Source: Meiothermus rufus DSM 22234
Lineage (GTDB): Bacteria; Deinococcota; Deinococci; Deinococcales; Thermaceae
Direction of reading: 5' to 3'
DNA: 39,702 nt
Assembly (NCBI RefSeq): GCF_000423425.1
Contig: NZ_AUHY01000023.1
Span: forward strand, 1 to 39,702
Within the stretch, counting starts at the first letter, position 1. Each line of letters begins with the position of its first letter. A program made the translations under genes and the position numbers. The notes beneath the pieces are model-generated. The model was given only the letters and a program-made list of their open reading frames with translations, was not told the origin of the DNA and made no database searches. Below are positions 30,768 through 39,702 of the stretch, one piece after another.

Positions 30768-31916
30768 ATGTCCTCTCCCCCAACCATCCACCTTTCTCTG
30801 GCCAGAAGAGCCATCTATCTGATTTTCTTTATCTGCGGCTTCGTTTTTGCTGCTTGGGTCTCGCGCATACCTGCTATCAAGGAAAGCCTGGGCCTCCATA
30901 CGGGCGAGCTAGGGCTGGTGCTGCTGGGCGCACCGCTGGGGCTGGTTCTGGCCATGCCGCTCACCGGGGGGTTAATTGCCCAGTGGGGCAGCCGTCCGGT
31001 GCTGGTACTGTCTGCCCTAGCCAACGGCCTGTTGCTGCCGCCATTGGCCCTAGCCCCCAGCGGATGGGTACTGGCTGTAGCGCTTTTCGCTTTCGGCTTC
31101 GCCAACGCCGCTATGGACATCTCGATGAATACCCAGGCGGTGGAAGCTGAAAAACGCTATGCCCGACCGATTATGTCCAGTTTTCATGCCCTCTTCAGTC
31201 TGGGAGGCTTGGCAGGAGCGGCCCTAGGCGGTGCAGCCGCCGCAGCTGGGATAGGGCCCCTGGCATTTTTTAGCTGGGTGGCTATTGGATTGCTCCCACC
31301 CATACTCTGGGCTAGGACGCACCTGCTACCGGTCCGACCCGCGGCCCGCGGACCACGCTTCGTCTGGCCTCGAGGTGCCCTGCTGGGGCTTGGACTTATC
31401 GTATTTTGCACCGGTCTGGGGGAGGGCGCGGTCGCTGACTGGAGCGCGGTGTACATGAAGCAGGTGATCGACAGCAACGAAGCCGTGGCTGCCCTAGCCT
31501 TCTCGGCCTTCTCTTTGGCCATGGTGTTGGGCCGCCTAACGGGGGATGCCCTCACTCATCGGCTGGGCGCAGTGATGCTGGCCCGGATGGGGGGACTGCT
31601 CGCTGCCGCTGGGTTTTTCACCGTACTACTGGCTAGCCGTCCCAGTGTAGCCTTAGGAGGGTTTGCCCTGGTCGGCCTGGGTTACTGTACCCTGTTCCCC
31701 TTGGTGTTCAGCAGCGCAGGACGGGTGGCTGGGGTACCCCCTGGGGTCGCGCTGGCCTCAGTCGCCACCTTGGGCTATCTGGGCTTTTTGCTGGGGCCAC
31801 CCCTTATCGGGCTGGTGGCGCACACCACCTCCCTACGGGTCTCGTTTGGGCTGGTAGCGGCTTTGGCCCTGGTCATCGCCCTGTTGGCTGGCTTGCTGCG
31901 ACCCAAAACCGCATAG
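30768..31916 (+). CDS. MFS transporter (YbjJ-like)
   Basis: A 382-residue inner-membrane protein with about twelve hydrophobic helices. The start ARRAIYLIFFICGFVFAAWV and SRIPAIKESLGLHTGELGLV, plus FGFANAAMDISMNTQAVEAE, resemble the sugar-transporter-like YbjJ branch. GGLIAQWGSRPVLVLSALA is the MFS loop motif. The substrate is unknown. It may be the last gene of the operon beginning at 29688. Confidence 0.8.
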   Translation: MSSPPTIHLSLARRAIYLIFFICGFVFAAWVSRIPAIKESLGLHTGELGLVLLGAPLGLVLAMPLTGGLIAQWGSRPVLVLSALANGLLLPPLALAPSGWVLAVALFAFGFANAAMDISMNTQAVEAEKRYARPIMSSFHALFSLGGLAGAALGGAAAAAGIGPLAFFSWVAIGLLPPILWARTHLLPVRPAARGPRFVWPRGALLGLGLIVFCTGLGEGAVADWSAVYMKQVIDSNEAVAALAFSAFSLAMVLGRLTGDALTHRLGAVMLARMGGLLAAAGFFTVLLASRPSVALGGFALVGLGYCTLFPLVFSSAGRVAGVPPGVALASVATLGYLGFLLGPPLIGLVAHTTSLRVSFGLVAALALVIALLAGLLRPKTA

Positions 31917-32129
31917 GCCCCGTAACTAGGCTGGGCCTGGCATTAACGTAGGTCTGCGCTCAAAAACCCCTCTTTATAGCTTGTGGGCCACGGCATGGCA
32001 GACTCTCCACAACGTTAATCTAGCGTTACCGCGTTAAAAACGCCCTATTTTGCATGGCTTTTTGCCCCAAATGCTCTACCATTCTTGTGAGAGAAGGTTT
32101 AGCGAACACCTTGCATTGAGGAGGGAACT
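31917..32129. promoter_or_regulatory. Upstream region of the polysaccharide cluster
   Basis: This 213-bp gap is rather AT-rich for the window. ATTAACGT (31942-31949) and ACGTTAAT (32012-32019) form a perfect but distant inverted repeat, and GCGTT-AAA-AACGC (32031-32043) is a small hairpin. These may be regulator sites; no clear -35/-10 pair was found. AGGAGG precedes the WbaP-like start. Confidence 0.35.
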
Positions 32130-33602
32130 ATGGCGCAGCATGGCGCTCCTTGGATCACATCCCCCGCCGAAGACACCCTAGCCACAGCGCCAGCGGCCTG
32201 GCGAAGACCTGGCTGGGTTCCTGTCATCCTGTGGCTGAGCGATGTCTTCGCCCTCGAGCTCTCCCTCTTGCTGGCCCTGGGTGTCCATACAGGCCTTTTT
32301 ACCGTGTGGCCCCAGGCCATTCCTTTAGGAGAATACACCCCCTTGGCGCTGGTCTTGACCGGATTCCCCCTGGGCTATTTCCTATGGGCCCTATATCCAG
32401 GGTACGGCCTGCACCCGGTCGAGCGTATGCGGCAAACCCTGATCATCACCACCCTGCTGTTTGGCTGTATTGGGCTGGGCCTGGCCTTGATCCCTGCCAC
32501 GCAAAAATACGCAGGGGTCATGGCTCTGACAGGAGGCTTTGCCCTGTTGCTGGTTCCGCTGCTCAACGCTCTGGTCAGGGAATTGCTCATTAGGGCCGGC
32601 TACTGGGGGCAGCCGGTGGTCATCCTCGGGGCAGGTCTGACCGGGGCTATGGTGGCTCGAGCCCTCAAGCGGGATCGGTACCTGGGCTTGGTGCCGGTGG
32701 CTTTTCTCGACGACGACCCCAACAAACAGCACCGCCTAGTGGAGGGTATCCCCGTAGTGGGCGCCCTCGAGCAGGCCGAGCAGCTCAGCCGACAAGGGGT
32801 GCGTGAGGCCTTGGTGGCCATTTCGAGCATCAGCCGGGCTGAGCTTAAGGCGCTGGTTCATCGCCTGCCTTTCCTGCAGGTAATTGTGGTGCCCGACCTG
32901 GGCGAACAAACCATAGACTGGTTCATGGTGCGCGACCTGGGCCGAATCCACGGCCTTTCGGTGCGCAAAAATCTTTTACTGCCACATAATCGGGCCATTA
33001 AGTGGTGGATAGACCGGCTTTTAGGCTGGCCATTGTTTGTATTGAGCCTGCCTTTGATCGGGTTGTTGGCCCTCTGGATTCGCCTAGTAAGCCCCGGATC
33101 GCCCTTCTTTACCCAGGTTCGCGAAGGCTACAAGGGCCAGCCCATCCGGATTCTCAAGCTACGCACCATGTACCCCGACGCCGAAGAACGCCTCACGCGC
33201 TACTTGGCGGAAAACCCTCAGGCCCAAGCCGAGTGGGAGCGCACCTTCAAGCTCAAGCACGACCCCCGCATCCTACCGGGGGTGGGTTCCTTCCTGCGCA
33301 AAACCAGCCTGGACGAGCTGCCCCAACTTTACAACGTGGTGCGGGGCGAGATGAGCCTGGTAGGCCCCCGCCCTTTTCCGATTTATCACCTCGAGCGTTT
33401 CTCTCCCGAGTTTCGCCAACTGCGCTACAGCGTCCTGCCAGGCATGACCGGCCTCTGGCAGGTGCTGGCCCGTGCCGATAGCGACCTTAAGCTGCAAGAA
33501 GAGCTCGACACCTACTACATCCGCAACTGGTCGCCATGGCTAGACATATACCTTCTTTTCCGCACGGTGCTGGCCGTGTTGGGGGCCAAGGGAGCCTATT
33601 GA
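32130..33602 (+). CDS. Polyprenyl glycosylphosphotransferase (WbaP-like)
   Basis: Starts exopolysaccharide or O-antigen synthesis by moving a sugar phosphate onto undecaprenyl phosphate at the inner membrane. The 490 residues have four to five N-terminal transmembrane helices, a nucleotide-binding-like middle domain (VVILGAGLTGAMVARAL), another hydrophobic helix (near residue 305) and the catalytic C-terminal domain: RILKLRTMYPDAEERL, LRKTSLDELPQLYNVVRGEM, LVGPRPFP and LPGMTGLWQVLAR. The full two-part layout fits WbaP/galactosyl-phosphate transferases. AGGAGG precedes ATG 32130. It is the first gene of the cluster. Confidence 0.9.
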   Translation: MAQHGAPWITSPAEDTLATAPAAWRRPGWVPVILWLSDVFALELSLLLALGVHTGLFTVWPQAIPLGEYTPLALVLTGFPLGYFLWALYPGYGLHPVERMRQTLIITTLLFGCIGLGLALIPATQKYAGVMALTGGFALLLVPLLNALVRELLIRAGYWGQPVVILGAGLTGAMVARALKRDRYLGLVPVAFLDDDPNKQHRLVEGIPVVGALEQAEQLSRQGVREALVAISSISRAELKALVHRLPFLQVIVVPDLGEQTIDWFMVRDLGRIHGLSVRKNLLLPHNRAIKWWIDRLLGWPLFVLSLPLIGLLALWIRLVSPGSPFFTQVREGYKGQPIRILKLRTMYPDAEERLTRYLAENPQAQAEWERTFKLKHDPRILPGVGSFLRKTSLDELPQLYNVVRGEMSLVGPRPFPIYHLERFSPEFRQLRYSVLPGMTGLWQVLARADSDLKLQEELDTYYIRNWSPWLDIYLLFRTVLAVLGAKGAY

Positions 33603-33604
33603 GG

Positions 33605-34381
33605 ATGGAACCCAAAGTAGCGCGAACCAACGTGCTTGGCGTGGGCATCAGCGCCATTAACCTGCCTTTGGCTCTGGAAATCCTGGATACCTGGATCCAG
33701 CTAAAACACCAGACCTACGTGTGCGTTACCGGGGTACACGGGGTTATGGAGAGCCAGACCGACCCCGAATTGCGCAAAATCCACAACCGGGCTGGCCTGG
33801 TCACTCCCGACGGCATGCCCATGGTGTGGCTGAGCCGCCTGGCCGGGCATAAGCACGCGCAGCGGGTTTATGGCCCCGACCTGATGCTGGCGGTATGTGC
33901 GGCCTCGAGGGAAAAAGGCTACCGGCACTTCTTCTATGGGGGTAACCCGGGCGTGCCCGAACTGCTGCGCGACAGACTGCAAGAGCGGTTCCCCGGTTTG
34001 CAGGTGGTGGGCACCTACTCACCCCCTTTCCGCCCCCTGACCCCCGAAGAAGACGCCGCCATTGTGGCCCAGATCAACGCAGCCCAGCCCGATATCGTTT
34101 GGGTGGGTCTCAGCACCCCCAAGCAGGAGCGCTGGATGGCGGCCCACCTGGGCAAGATACAGGCCCCAGTGATGATTGGGGTCGGAGCCGCCTTCGATTT
34201 CCACGCAGGGCTCAAGCCGCAGGCCCCCCGCTGGATGCAGCAAAGCGGGCTGGAGTGGTTCTTCCGCATGCTTTCCGAACCCAAACGCCTGGCCCGGCGC
34301 TATCTGAAAAATAACCCCCGCTTTGTGCTGGCTGTGCTAATGCAATGGCTGGGCTTGCGTCGTTATCCGATGGAGAGCTAA
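33605..34381 (+). CDS. WecG/TagA/CpsF-family glycosyltransferase
   Basis: A 258-residue GT26 enzyme that adds the second sugar, in known members ManNAc or ManNAcA, to the lipid-linked first sugar. The signatures are VCVTGVHGVMESQTDPEL, TPDGMPMVWL, RVYGPDLMLAV, the FFYGGNPGV motif, and VGLSTPKQERWMA with IGVGAAFDFHAG. ATG 33605 lies 2 bp after the WbaP-like stop. The UDP-GlcNAc 2-epimerase encoded two genes later would supply UDP-ManNAc, so the context fits. Confidence 0.9.
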   Translation: MEPKVARTNVLGVGISAINLPLALEILDTWIQLKHQTYVCVTGVHGVMESQTDPELRKIHNRAGLVTPDGMPMVWLSRLAGHKHAQRVYGPDLMLAVCAASREKGYRHFFYGGNPGVPELLRDRLQERFPGLQVVGTYSPPFRPLTPEEDAAIVAQINAAQPDIVWVGLSTPKQERWMAAHLGKIQAPVMIGVGAAFDFHAGLKPQAPRWMQQSGLEWFFRMLSEPKRLARRYLKNNPRFVLAVLMQWLGLRRYPMES

Positions 34382-34392
34382 AGGAGGTTCGA

Positions 34393-35382
34393 ATGAAGAC
34401 AGCTTTGGTTTGTGGGGCCGGTGGATTTATTGGAGGACATTTGGTCAAAAAGCTCAAGGCCCAAGGCTACTGGGTACGGGGGGTGGACCTCAAATACCCC
34501 GAGTTCTCCCCCAGTCCTGCCGACGACTTTGTACTAGGCGACCTGCGTGACCCCCGTCTGGTAGCCCAGGTCATCGACCGCCGCTTTGATGAGGTCTATC
34601 AACTGGCGGCCGATATGGGCGGGGCTGGCTTTGTCTTCACCGGCGAAAACGACGCGGCCATCATGCACAACTCGGCTCTGATCAACCTCAACGTGCTGGA
34701 AGAGTTGCGTCACAAGGGGGTGGGCAAGGTCTTTTACTCCTCCTCGGCCTGCATCTATCCGGAGTACAACCAGCTCGACCCCTCCAAACCGGTCACCGCC
34801 GAGGACTCGGCTTATCCCGCCATGCCCGACAGCGAGTACGGCTGGGAAAAACTTTTCAGCGAGCGCCTCTACTTCGCTTATCACCGCAACTACGGCCTAG
34901 ATGTTCGGGTAGCCCGTTTTCACAACATCTTCGGCCCCGAAGGAACCTGGGAGGGGGGACGCGAAAAGGCCCCCGCTGCTATGTGCCGCAAGGTGGCCGA
35001 GGCCCCAGAGGGTGGGGCGATTGAGGTATGGGGTAGTGGCACCCAAACCCGCTCGTTCCTGTATATCGACGAGTGCCTGGAAGCCGTGGAACGCTTTATG
35101 AACAGCGACTACATCGGTCCCCTCAACATTGGTTCCGAGGAGATGATTAGCATCAACGACCTGGCCCGCATGGTTATCGAAATCTCCGGCAAGAACCTCT
35201 ACATCCGCAATGTACCTGGCCCCACCGGTGTGCAGGGGCGCAACTCCGACAACACCCGCATCCGCGAGAAGCTGGGCTGGGCTCCCCAGCAACCCCTGCG
35301 CCAGGGCATGGAGCGCACCTACGCTTGGGTGGCTGAGCAGGTGGCCAAGAAAAAAGCTAGGGAAGCCCTGGCACAGCAATAG
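34393..35382 (+). CDS. GDP-mannose 3,5-epimerase, plant-like
   Basis: A 329-residue SDR-type sugar nucleotide epimerase closely resembling plant GME. The Rossmann motif [10 protein letters not shown] is followed by [14 protein letters not shown], the active-site segment [13 protein letters not shown] with C120, Y149-x3-K153, and [20 protein letters not shown] with K192. [31 protein letters not shown] and [10 protein letters not shown] also match. The plant enzyme makes GDP-L-galactose from GDP-D-mannose; here the product probably enters a polysaccharide. AGGAGG stands before ATG 34393. Confidence 0.85.
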   Translation: MKTALVCGAGGFIGGHLVKKLKAQGYWVRGVDLKYPEFSPSPADDFVLGDLRDPRLVAQVIDRRFDEVYQLAADMGGAGFVFTGENDAAIMHNSALINLNVLEELRHKGVGKVFYSSSACIYPEYNQLDPSKPVTAEDSAYPAMPDSEYGWEKLFSERLYFAYHRNYGLDVRVARFHNIFGPEGTWEGGREKAPAAMCRKVAEAPEGGAIEVWGSGTQTRSFLYIDECLEAVERFMNSDYIGPLNIGSEEMISINDLARMVIEISGKNLYIRNVPGPTGVQGRNSDNTRIREKLGWAPQQPLRQGMERTYAWVAEQVAKKKAREALAQQ

Positions 35383-35462
35383 CCAACGGCCCCTTCTGGC
35401 AAAACCCGCTGCCCTATAAACTAGGGCATGGGCGGACCCTCGAGGAACCGCCGGAGAAGCCC

Positions 35463-36614
35463 ATGCCTAAACATGTTGTCGTTGCTTTTGGAACCCGCCC
35501 TGAGGCCATCAAGATGGCCCCGGTGGTCTTTGCCCTGCGCCAGCAGGCCGGCATCCGCACCACGGTGCTTTCTACCGGACAGCACCGCACCCAGCTCGAG
35601 GACGCCCTGCGGGTTTTCCGCCTCGAGCCCGACGCAGACCTGCGGGCCATGACCGAGCGCCAGACGCTGCCTGCTCTGATGGGCCGCATCGTGCCAGCCG
35701 CAGCCCACAAACTTAAGGAGCTACGGGCCGATTATGTATTGGTTCATGGCGATACCCTCACCACCTTTGCAGTAACCCTGGCCGCTTTTTTCGAAGGCAT
35801 TCCGGTGGCCCATGTAGAGGCCGGTCTGCGCAGCTTCAACCTGCTGGAACCCTTCCCCGAAGAGGCCAACCGTCGCCTGACCGATGTGCTAACCGACCTG
35901 GATCTACCGCCTACCCCCACCGCCAAGGCCAACCTGTTGCGGGAAGGCAAGCCCGAGCAAAACATCATCGTGACCGGCCAGACCGAGGTGGATGCCGTAC
36001 TCTATGCCAGTGCGCGCGGTACCCCTCCACCCCTGCCCGAGGGTAAGCGAATCGTGGGGGTGACCATGCATCGGCGCGAGAACCTGCCCGTTATGCGCGA
36101 ACTGGCCTCGGCCCTGGCACGGGTGGCCCGGGCTCACCCTGAGTGCCACTTTGTCTACCCGGTACACCTGAACCCTGCGGTGCGGGAGGCGGTCTATCCC
36201 GAGCTGGAGGGCCTACCCAACTTTGCCCTGCTGGAGCCGCTGGATTTCGGCACCATGGCAGCTTTGATGAAGCGCGCCACCCTGTTGGTCACCGACTCCG
36301 GGGGCGTGCAGGAAAGCGGGGCCACCCTGGGGGTGCCAGTAGTGGTGCTGCGCAACGTTACCGAGCGGCCTGAAGGGCTTTTGGTAGGGGCCTTGAAGCT
36401 GGCCGGAACTGACCCCGAACAAGTCTTTGCCACTGTGCATGCCCTCCTTTCCGACGAGACCGCCCTGGAAGCCATGCGCAACCGCCCCAACCCCTACGGC
36501 GATGGTCGGGCAGCCGAGCGTTGCGCCCAGGGGGTGGCCTGGCGCTTGGGCCTGGGGGAACGCCCTGCCGACTGGGAAGGCCCTGTGACCCACGCCTATG
36601 CCGGACAACCCTAA
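35463..36614 (+). CDS. wecB: UDP-N-acetylglucosamine 2-epimerase
   Basis: Interconverts UDP-GlcNAc and UDP-ManNAc. The 383 residues follow the non-hydrolysing family: [91 protein letters not shown] and [11 protein letters not shown]. All catalytic regions are present and the length is normal. The product would feed the WecG/TagA-type transferase encoded upstream. An 80-bp gap separates it from the epimerase before it; the next gene overlaps its end by 17 bp. Confidence 0.93.
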   Translation: MPKHVVVAFGTRPEAIKMAPVVFALRQQAGIRTTVLSTGQHRTQLEDALRVFRLEPDADLRAMTERQTLPALMGRIVPAAAHKLKELRADYVLVHGDTLTTFAVTLAAFFEGIPVAHVEAGLRSFNLLEPFPEEANRRLTDVLTDLDLPPTPTAKANLLREGKPEQNIIVTGQTEVDAVLYASARGTPPPLPEGKRIVGVTMHRRENLPVMRELASALARVARAHPECHFVYPVHLNPAVREAVYPELEGLPNFALLEPLDFGTMAALMKRATLLVTDSGGVQESGATLGVPVVVLRNVTERPEGLLVGALKLAGTDPEQVFATVHALLSDETALEAMRNRPNPYGDGRAAERCAQGVAWRLGLGERPADWEGPVTHAYAGQP

Positions 36615-37140
36615 GGTTTCCCTCCTAACCGAGCTGGGTGAGATAGGCCTCGAGCTTTTCCCTCGGCAAGCCCCCCTCACCGTGGCCAATTTCCTGCGCT
36701 ACGTGGATGAAGCACGCTACCAGGGGGCCAGCTTTTATCGCGCTGTGCGCGCGGACAACCAACCCCATAGCCCGGTGAAGATTGAGGTCATTCAAGGAGG
36801 GCTGGGTATGGGCCCCCACCCGGCCAAGCTGCCCCCCATCCCGCTAGAGACCACCGCCCAGACCGGCCTGCGCCACATCGACGGCACTATCTCCATGGCC
36901 CGGCTGGGCCCGGACTCAGCCCACTCGGAGTTCTTCATCTGCATCGGCGACCAGCCCGAGCTAGACTTCGCCGGGCGGCGTAACCCCGATGGGCTAGGCT
37001 TTGCCGCTTTTGGCCGGGTGGTGTGGGGCCTCGAGGTGGTGCGGCAGATTCAAGCCCAGCCCACCGGCGGCGACACCCCCCCAGTCCAGGGTCAGTGGTT
37101 GCTTAAGCCGGTTCGAATCCTGGCTGTTCGCCGCGTATAA
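36598..37140 (+). CDS. Cyclophilin-type peptidyl-prolyl isomerase
   Basis: A 180-residue cyclophilin without signal peptide, so cytoplasmic. The fold motifs are [26 protein letters not shown] (partial), [34 protein letters not shown] and [15 protein letters not shown]. The residues that bind proline (FYR, QGG, SEFFI) are mostly kept. Its start lies 17 bp inside the end of the epimerase gene. It probably helps protein folding and has no obvious link to the polysaccharide genes. Confidence 0.88.
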   Translation: MPDNPKVSLLTELGEIGLELFPRQAPLTVANFLRYVDEARYQGASFYRAVRADNQPHSPVKIEVIQGGLGMGPHPAKLPPIPLETTAQTGLRHIDGTISMARLGPDSAHSEFFICIGDQPELDFAGRRNPDGLGFAAFGRVVWGLEVVRQIQAQPTGGDTPPVQGQWLLKPVRILAVRRV

Positions 37141-37141
37141 T
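37136..37141 (+). promoter_or_regulatory. -10 box of the 37154 hydrolase gene
   Basis: A perfect TATAAT overlaps the stop of the cyclophilin gene, with a poor -35 (TTCGAA, 37112-37117) 18 bp upstream. Transcription would start a few bases before ATG 37154. Confidence 0.5.
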
Positions 37142-37153
37142 GCCTTCATCCAT

Positions 37154-37987
37154 ATGCATCATGAAGAAGGTTATTTCCCCGCCCCGGACGGCCTAAGGCT
37201 GTTTTTCCAGGGCTGGCGGCCAAAAGCAACCGCCCGGGCCGCTGTGCTGGTGGTCCACGGGTTTGGCGAGCACAGCGGGCGGTATGGCCACCTGGCTGGC
37301 TACCTGGTTCCCCAAGGTTTTGCTGTGTATGCCCTGGATCACCGGGGGCATGGCCGTTCCCCAGGACAACGAGGGCATATCCTCCGCTGGAGCCAGTACC
37401 GGGCCGACCTCGAGCGCTTCCAGCAGGAAGTAGCCGCCTGGGAAAGCGGAAAGCCGCTTTTCCTCTACGGGCACAGCATGGGTAGCCTGATTGTGCTGGA
37501 CTACCTGCTAACACAGCCCAGTAGTCTACGGGGAGCCATTGTGAGTGGGGTGTTGCTCGAGCCCGGCCAGACTGCTAAGCCCCTGCTGGTCGCCCTGGCC
37601 CGGCTCTTCTCCCAGCTCTGGCCCAGCTTCTCGCTCAAGTTGGGCCTGGACCCCCAGGCCCTTTCCCGCCATGAAGCGGTGGTACAGGCCTACCGCACCG
37701 ACCCGCTGGTGCACGGCCAGGCCAGCGCCCGCTGGGGCACCGAGGTCTTGCGAATCATCCAGGCCGTCAAGGCTCGAGCCCAGGATATCCGCACTCCCCT
37801 GCTCATCCTGCACGGTGAGGCCGACACCATTAACCGGGTGGAAGGAGCCCGCTGGCTGTGGCAAAAAGTGGCCACTCCCGACAAGGTGCTGCGGGTCTAC
37901 CCCGGTGGCTTTCACGAACCCCACAACGACTTAAACCAAGCCCAGGTTCTGCAGGACGTGGCAGCCTGGCTCGAGCAGCACCTTTAG
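37154..37987 (+). CDS. Monoacylglycerol-lipase-like alpha/beta hydrolase
   Basis: A 277-residue serine hydrolase. VHGFGEHSGRYGHLA and YALDHRGHGRSPGQRG are typical of the monoglyceride lipase/lysophospholipase (hydrolase_4) family. The triad is S108 in GHSMGS, D224 in GEADTI and H254 in GFHEPHN. No signal peptide is visible, so it is probably cytoplasmic. The start ATG 37154 lies 12 nt after a TATAAT box, so it may have its own promoter. Confidence 0.88.
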   Translation: MHHEEGYFPAPDGLRLFFQGWRPKATARAAVLVVHGFGEHSGRYGHLAGYLVPQGFAVYALDHRGHGRSPGQRGHILRWSQYRADLERFQQEVAAWESGKPLFLYGHSMGSLIVLDYLLTQPSSLRGAIVSGVLLEPGQTAKPLLVALARLFSQLWPSFSLKLGLDPQALSRHEAVVQAYRTDPLVHGQASARWGTEVLRIIQAVKARAQDIRTPLLILHGEADTINRVEGARWLWQKVATPDKVLRVYPGGFHEPHNDLNQAQVLQDVAAWLEQHL

Positions 37988-38171
37988 CCCAATCCCCAAA
38001 ACCTGGCCTCAATGGAGGTTACGTCCGGCCACCAGCGCAGTCTGACCTAGCTAAAGACCTCCGTCGTTGGGTGGCACCGGGTAGAACATAGCTGGCTCAA
38101 TGAACAGGACAAACGTCCACCCCAAGAAGCTATAGCCTGGCCCGGAGGAGTCATTCTAGACGGGGGTCAAG

Positions 38172-39458
38172 GTGAACCGCCAGCGCATCCAGGGTCTCCG
38201 TGAACAGGAAGCCCAGCAACGCCTGCGCCTCCATGGCCCCAACGCCTTGCCAGGAAAGCCCCCTGAGGCTTTGTGGCGCCGCTTTTTGCGCCAGTTCAAA
38301 AGCCCCCTCATCTACATCCTGCTATTTGCCTTGGCGGTGGACTTTGCCGCCTGGTGGCTCGAGGATCGGCATGGCTGGCCGCTGGAGTCTTTGGTGATCG
38401 GGCTGATCTTGTTGCTCAACGCCGGGCTGGGCACCTGGCAGGAGCGAAAGTCGGAAGCCGCTTTGGGTCAGCTCAAACGCCTGGCCAGCCCACTGGTCTG
38501 GGTGGAGCGCGACGGGGTCTGGGAGCAGCGGCCTAGCTGGGCTCTGGTTCCAGGCGATCTGATCCGCCTCGAGGCTGGCGACCGCGTGCCTGCCGACGTG
38601 CGGCTGCTGGAAGGCAGCCCCCTGGTCGACGAGTCGGTTCTGACCGGGGAAAGCCTGCCAGTGGAAAAAGAAACTGGAGAAGAGCTTTTTAGCGGAACCC
38701 TGTTGGTGCGGGGTAAGGCTTTTGCCCAGGTGCTCCGCACCGGCTCCCAAAGTGCCCTGGGTAGGCTGGCCACCCTGCTGGGAGAAATACGCCCCGAGCC
38801 TACCCCCCTCGAGCGCGACCTGCATCGCTTTGGCAACCAAGTAGCCCGCTGGGTCCTGTTGCTGGCAGCTAGCTTGGTGCTGCTGGGCTTGCTCCTTGAG
38901 GGGATTGGGCGGCTTCCCCAGGTCTTTCTCTTTGCCATCGCTCTGGCAGTCGCCGCAGTACCCGAGGGGCTACCGGCGGTGCTTACCCTCACCCTCTCCC
39001 TGGGGGTAGAGCGCATGGCCCAGCGGAAGGCCATTGTGCGCAAGCTATCCGCGGTAGAGGCCCTGGGCTCGGTCACGGTTATCGCCACCGACAAGACCGG
39101 CACCCTCACCGAAAACCGCATGGAGGTACGGGCCCTGGATAGCCCCGACCCCCCCAAGGCCCAAGAGGCCCTGGCCCTAGCCAACGACGCCGACCACGGC
39201 ATTGGCGATCCCCTCGACCTGGCCTTGCTACAATTCCTGGAGCAACAGGGAATAAGGCCCGAAGCGCTGCGGCAGCACCACCCTCGGCTCTCAGAGCGGG
39301 CCTTCGAGAGCAGCCACAAGTTCCAGCGGGTCACCGTACAAAGCCATCAAGGCCCGGTAAGCTACCTAAAAGGGGCACCGGAGGTCTTGCTACAGCGCTC
39401 GTCGCTGCCTGACCTCGAGCGCCAGTCCTGGCAGGAAAAAGCCCTAGCTCGACTTTGA
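38172..39458 (+). pseudogene. P2-type cation ATPase, C-terminal half missing
   Basis: The first 428 residues of a calcium-type (P2A) P-type ATPase that is normally about 850-900 long. Present are the N-terminal RLRLHGPNALP, the first transmembrane helices, [16 protein letters not shown], the membrane motif [28 protein letters not shown] and the nucleotide-domain KGAPEVLL. The reading frame ends after ALARL at a TGA in DNA of a different character. The hinge motifs TGD and GDGxNDxP and the last transmembrane helices are absent, so the pump cannot work. The start GTG 38172 fits the family N-terminus. Confidence 0.8.
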
Positions 39459-39702
39459 CACCGTGATCCTTGAGAACCCTTGAAACACAAGGCTTTCTTG
39501 GGCACACGGGGGTCGCGTACCACTACACTACCCGGCGGGGGTCGTCTCGGGACGTGGCAGCGGCTGGACCCGCGCCGGCGGCCGCAGGCCCACGGCCTTG
39601 AAGGCCTCGTAGGCCTGCCCGACCAGCTCGGTGCGGGTGAGGCAGGCCTCGCCGTCCAGCTCCACGGCCACGGCGTGCAGCTGCGAGAGGTCGTGGAGCA
39701 CG
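39459..39702 (-). mobile_element. Insertion sequence end, class uncertain
   Basis: DNA after about 39455 no longer encodes the ATPase, has no CTCGAG and carries the end of an opposite-strand gene that reads like a transposase tail. The element end is probably near 39453-39470; its terminal repeat cannot be confirmed with one end. Confidence 0.5.
39528..39702 (-). CDS. Probable transposase, C-terminal end only
   Basis: The minus strand is open from the window edge to TAG at 39530-39528. The peptide reads LHDLSQLHAVAVELDGEACL and then LVGQAYEAFKAVGLRPPARV, ending PETTPAG. This looks like the tail of an IS4/IS1634-type DDE transposase, in which a strand with VELDG precedes a last helix and a Leu-Arg-Pro-Pro segment. 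The assignment is weak because only 58 residues are visible; the position inside a broken ATPase gene supports it. Confidence 0.45.
   Translation of the reverse strand, partial: VLHDLSQLHAVAVELDGEACLTRTELVGQAYEAFKAVGLRPPARVQPLPRPETTPAG

Noticed and set aside
37988-38171. A small gene before the P-type ATPase
   Set aside because: No frame with a start signal or recognisable product; I see only plain intergenic DNA.
38468-39334. Long open frame opposite the P-type ATPase
   Set aside because: The Arg/Ser-rich translation is typical of antisense frames in GC-rich DNA; the plus strand carries TGES and DKTGT.

Overview
The window looks like chromosome of a thermophilic member of the Deinococcota, most likely Meiothermus or Thermus. 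The signs are high GC, many CTCGAG hexamers, many leaderless genes whose start codon lies 6-8 nt after a TAnnnT -10 box, a 164-residue CarD, and a CsoR with the C-H-H copper ligand set known from Thermus thermophilus. The species is inferred, not proven.

Layout. At 1-553 an IS256-type insertion sequence has cut into a pilT-like gene, whose C-terminal remnant follows. At 876-4736 lie deoD, argF, a Uma2-type nuclease gene, argC and a DsbA-like gene, then a secreted alpha/beta hydrolase. At 5746-9403 is a copper operon (copZ-csoR-copA-DUF305) behind a palindromic CsoR-type operator. Back-to-back tRNA-Pro and tRNA-Ile genes follow.

The most interesting region is 9678-18736, a 9,013-bp integrative element in the 3' half of tRNA-Ile(GAU). 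It is bounded by 46-bp direct repeats and by candidate integrase arm sites at both ends. A very tight minus-strand operon encodes an HTH protein, a zinc-ribbon protein, a primase-polymerase, a P-loop helicase-like ATPase, an exonuclease-proficient family A DNA polymerase with a TubC-like N-terminus, a 44-residue protein, a small-terminase-like HTH protein, a stand-alone arm-domain-like protein and a tyrosine integrase. A divergent gene of unknown function and an excisionase-like gene complete it. Fourteen copies of a 9-bp motif inside the helicase gene look like an iteron origin. No capsid, portal, large terminase or relaxase gene is present. The element therefore resembles a phage satellite or integrative plasmid with its own replisome.

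The right flank (18776-31916) holds a MoaB-like protein with an altered loop, a GNAT enzyme, a regulator divergent from an MFS exporter, alanine racemase, a DUF4382 lipoprotein, a nucleoside hydrolase-ribokinase pair, a transglutaminase-like protein, a TetR-CarD pair, DUF2227 and cupin proteins and a second MFS protein. At 32130-36614 is a surface polysaccharide cluster: WbaP-type initiating transferase, WecG/TagA transferase, a plant-like GDP-mannose 3,5-epimerase and UDP-GlcNAc 2-epimerase. A cyclophilin and a lipase-like hydrolase follow. The window ends in a P-type ATPase gene broken near 39458, apparently by a second insertion sequence.

All names come from reading motifs by eye; no database search was run.
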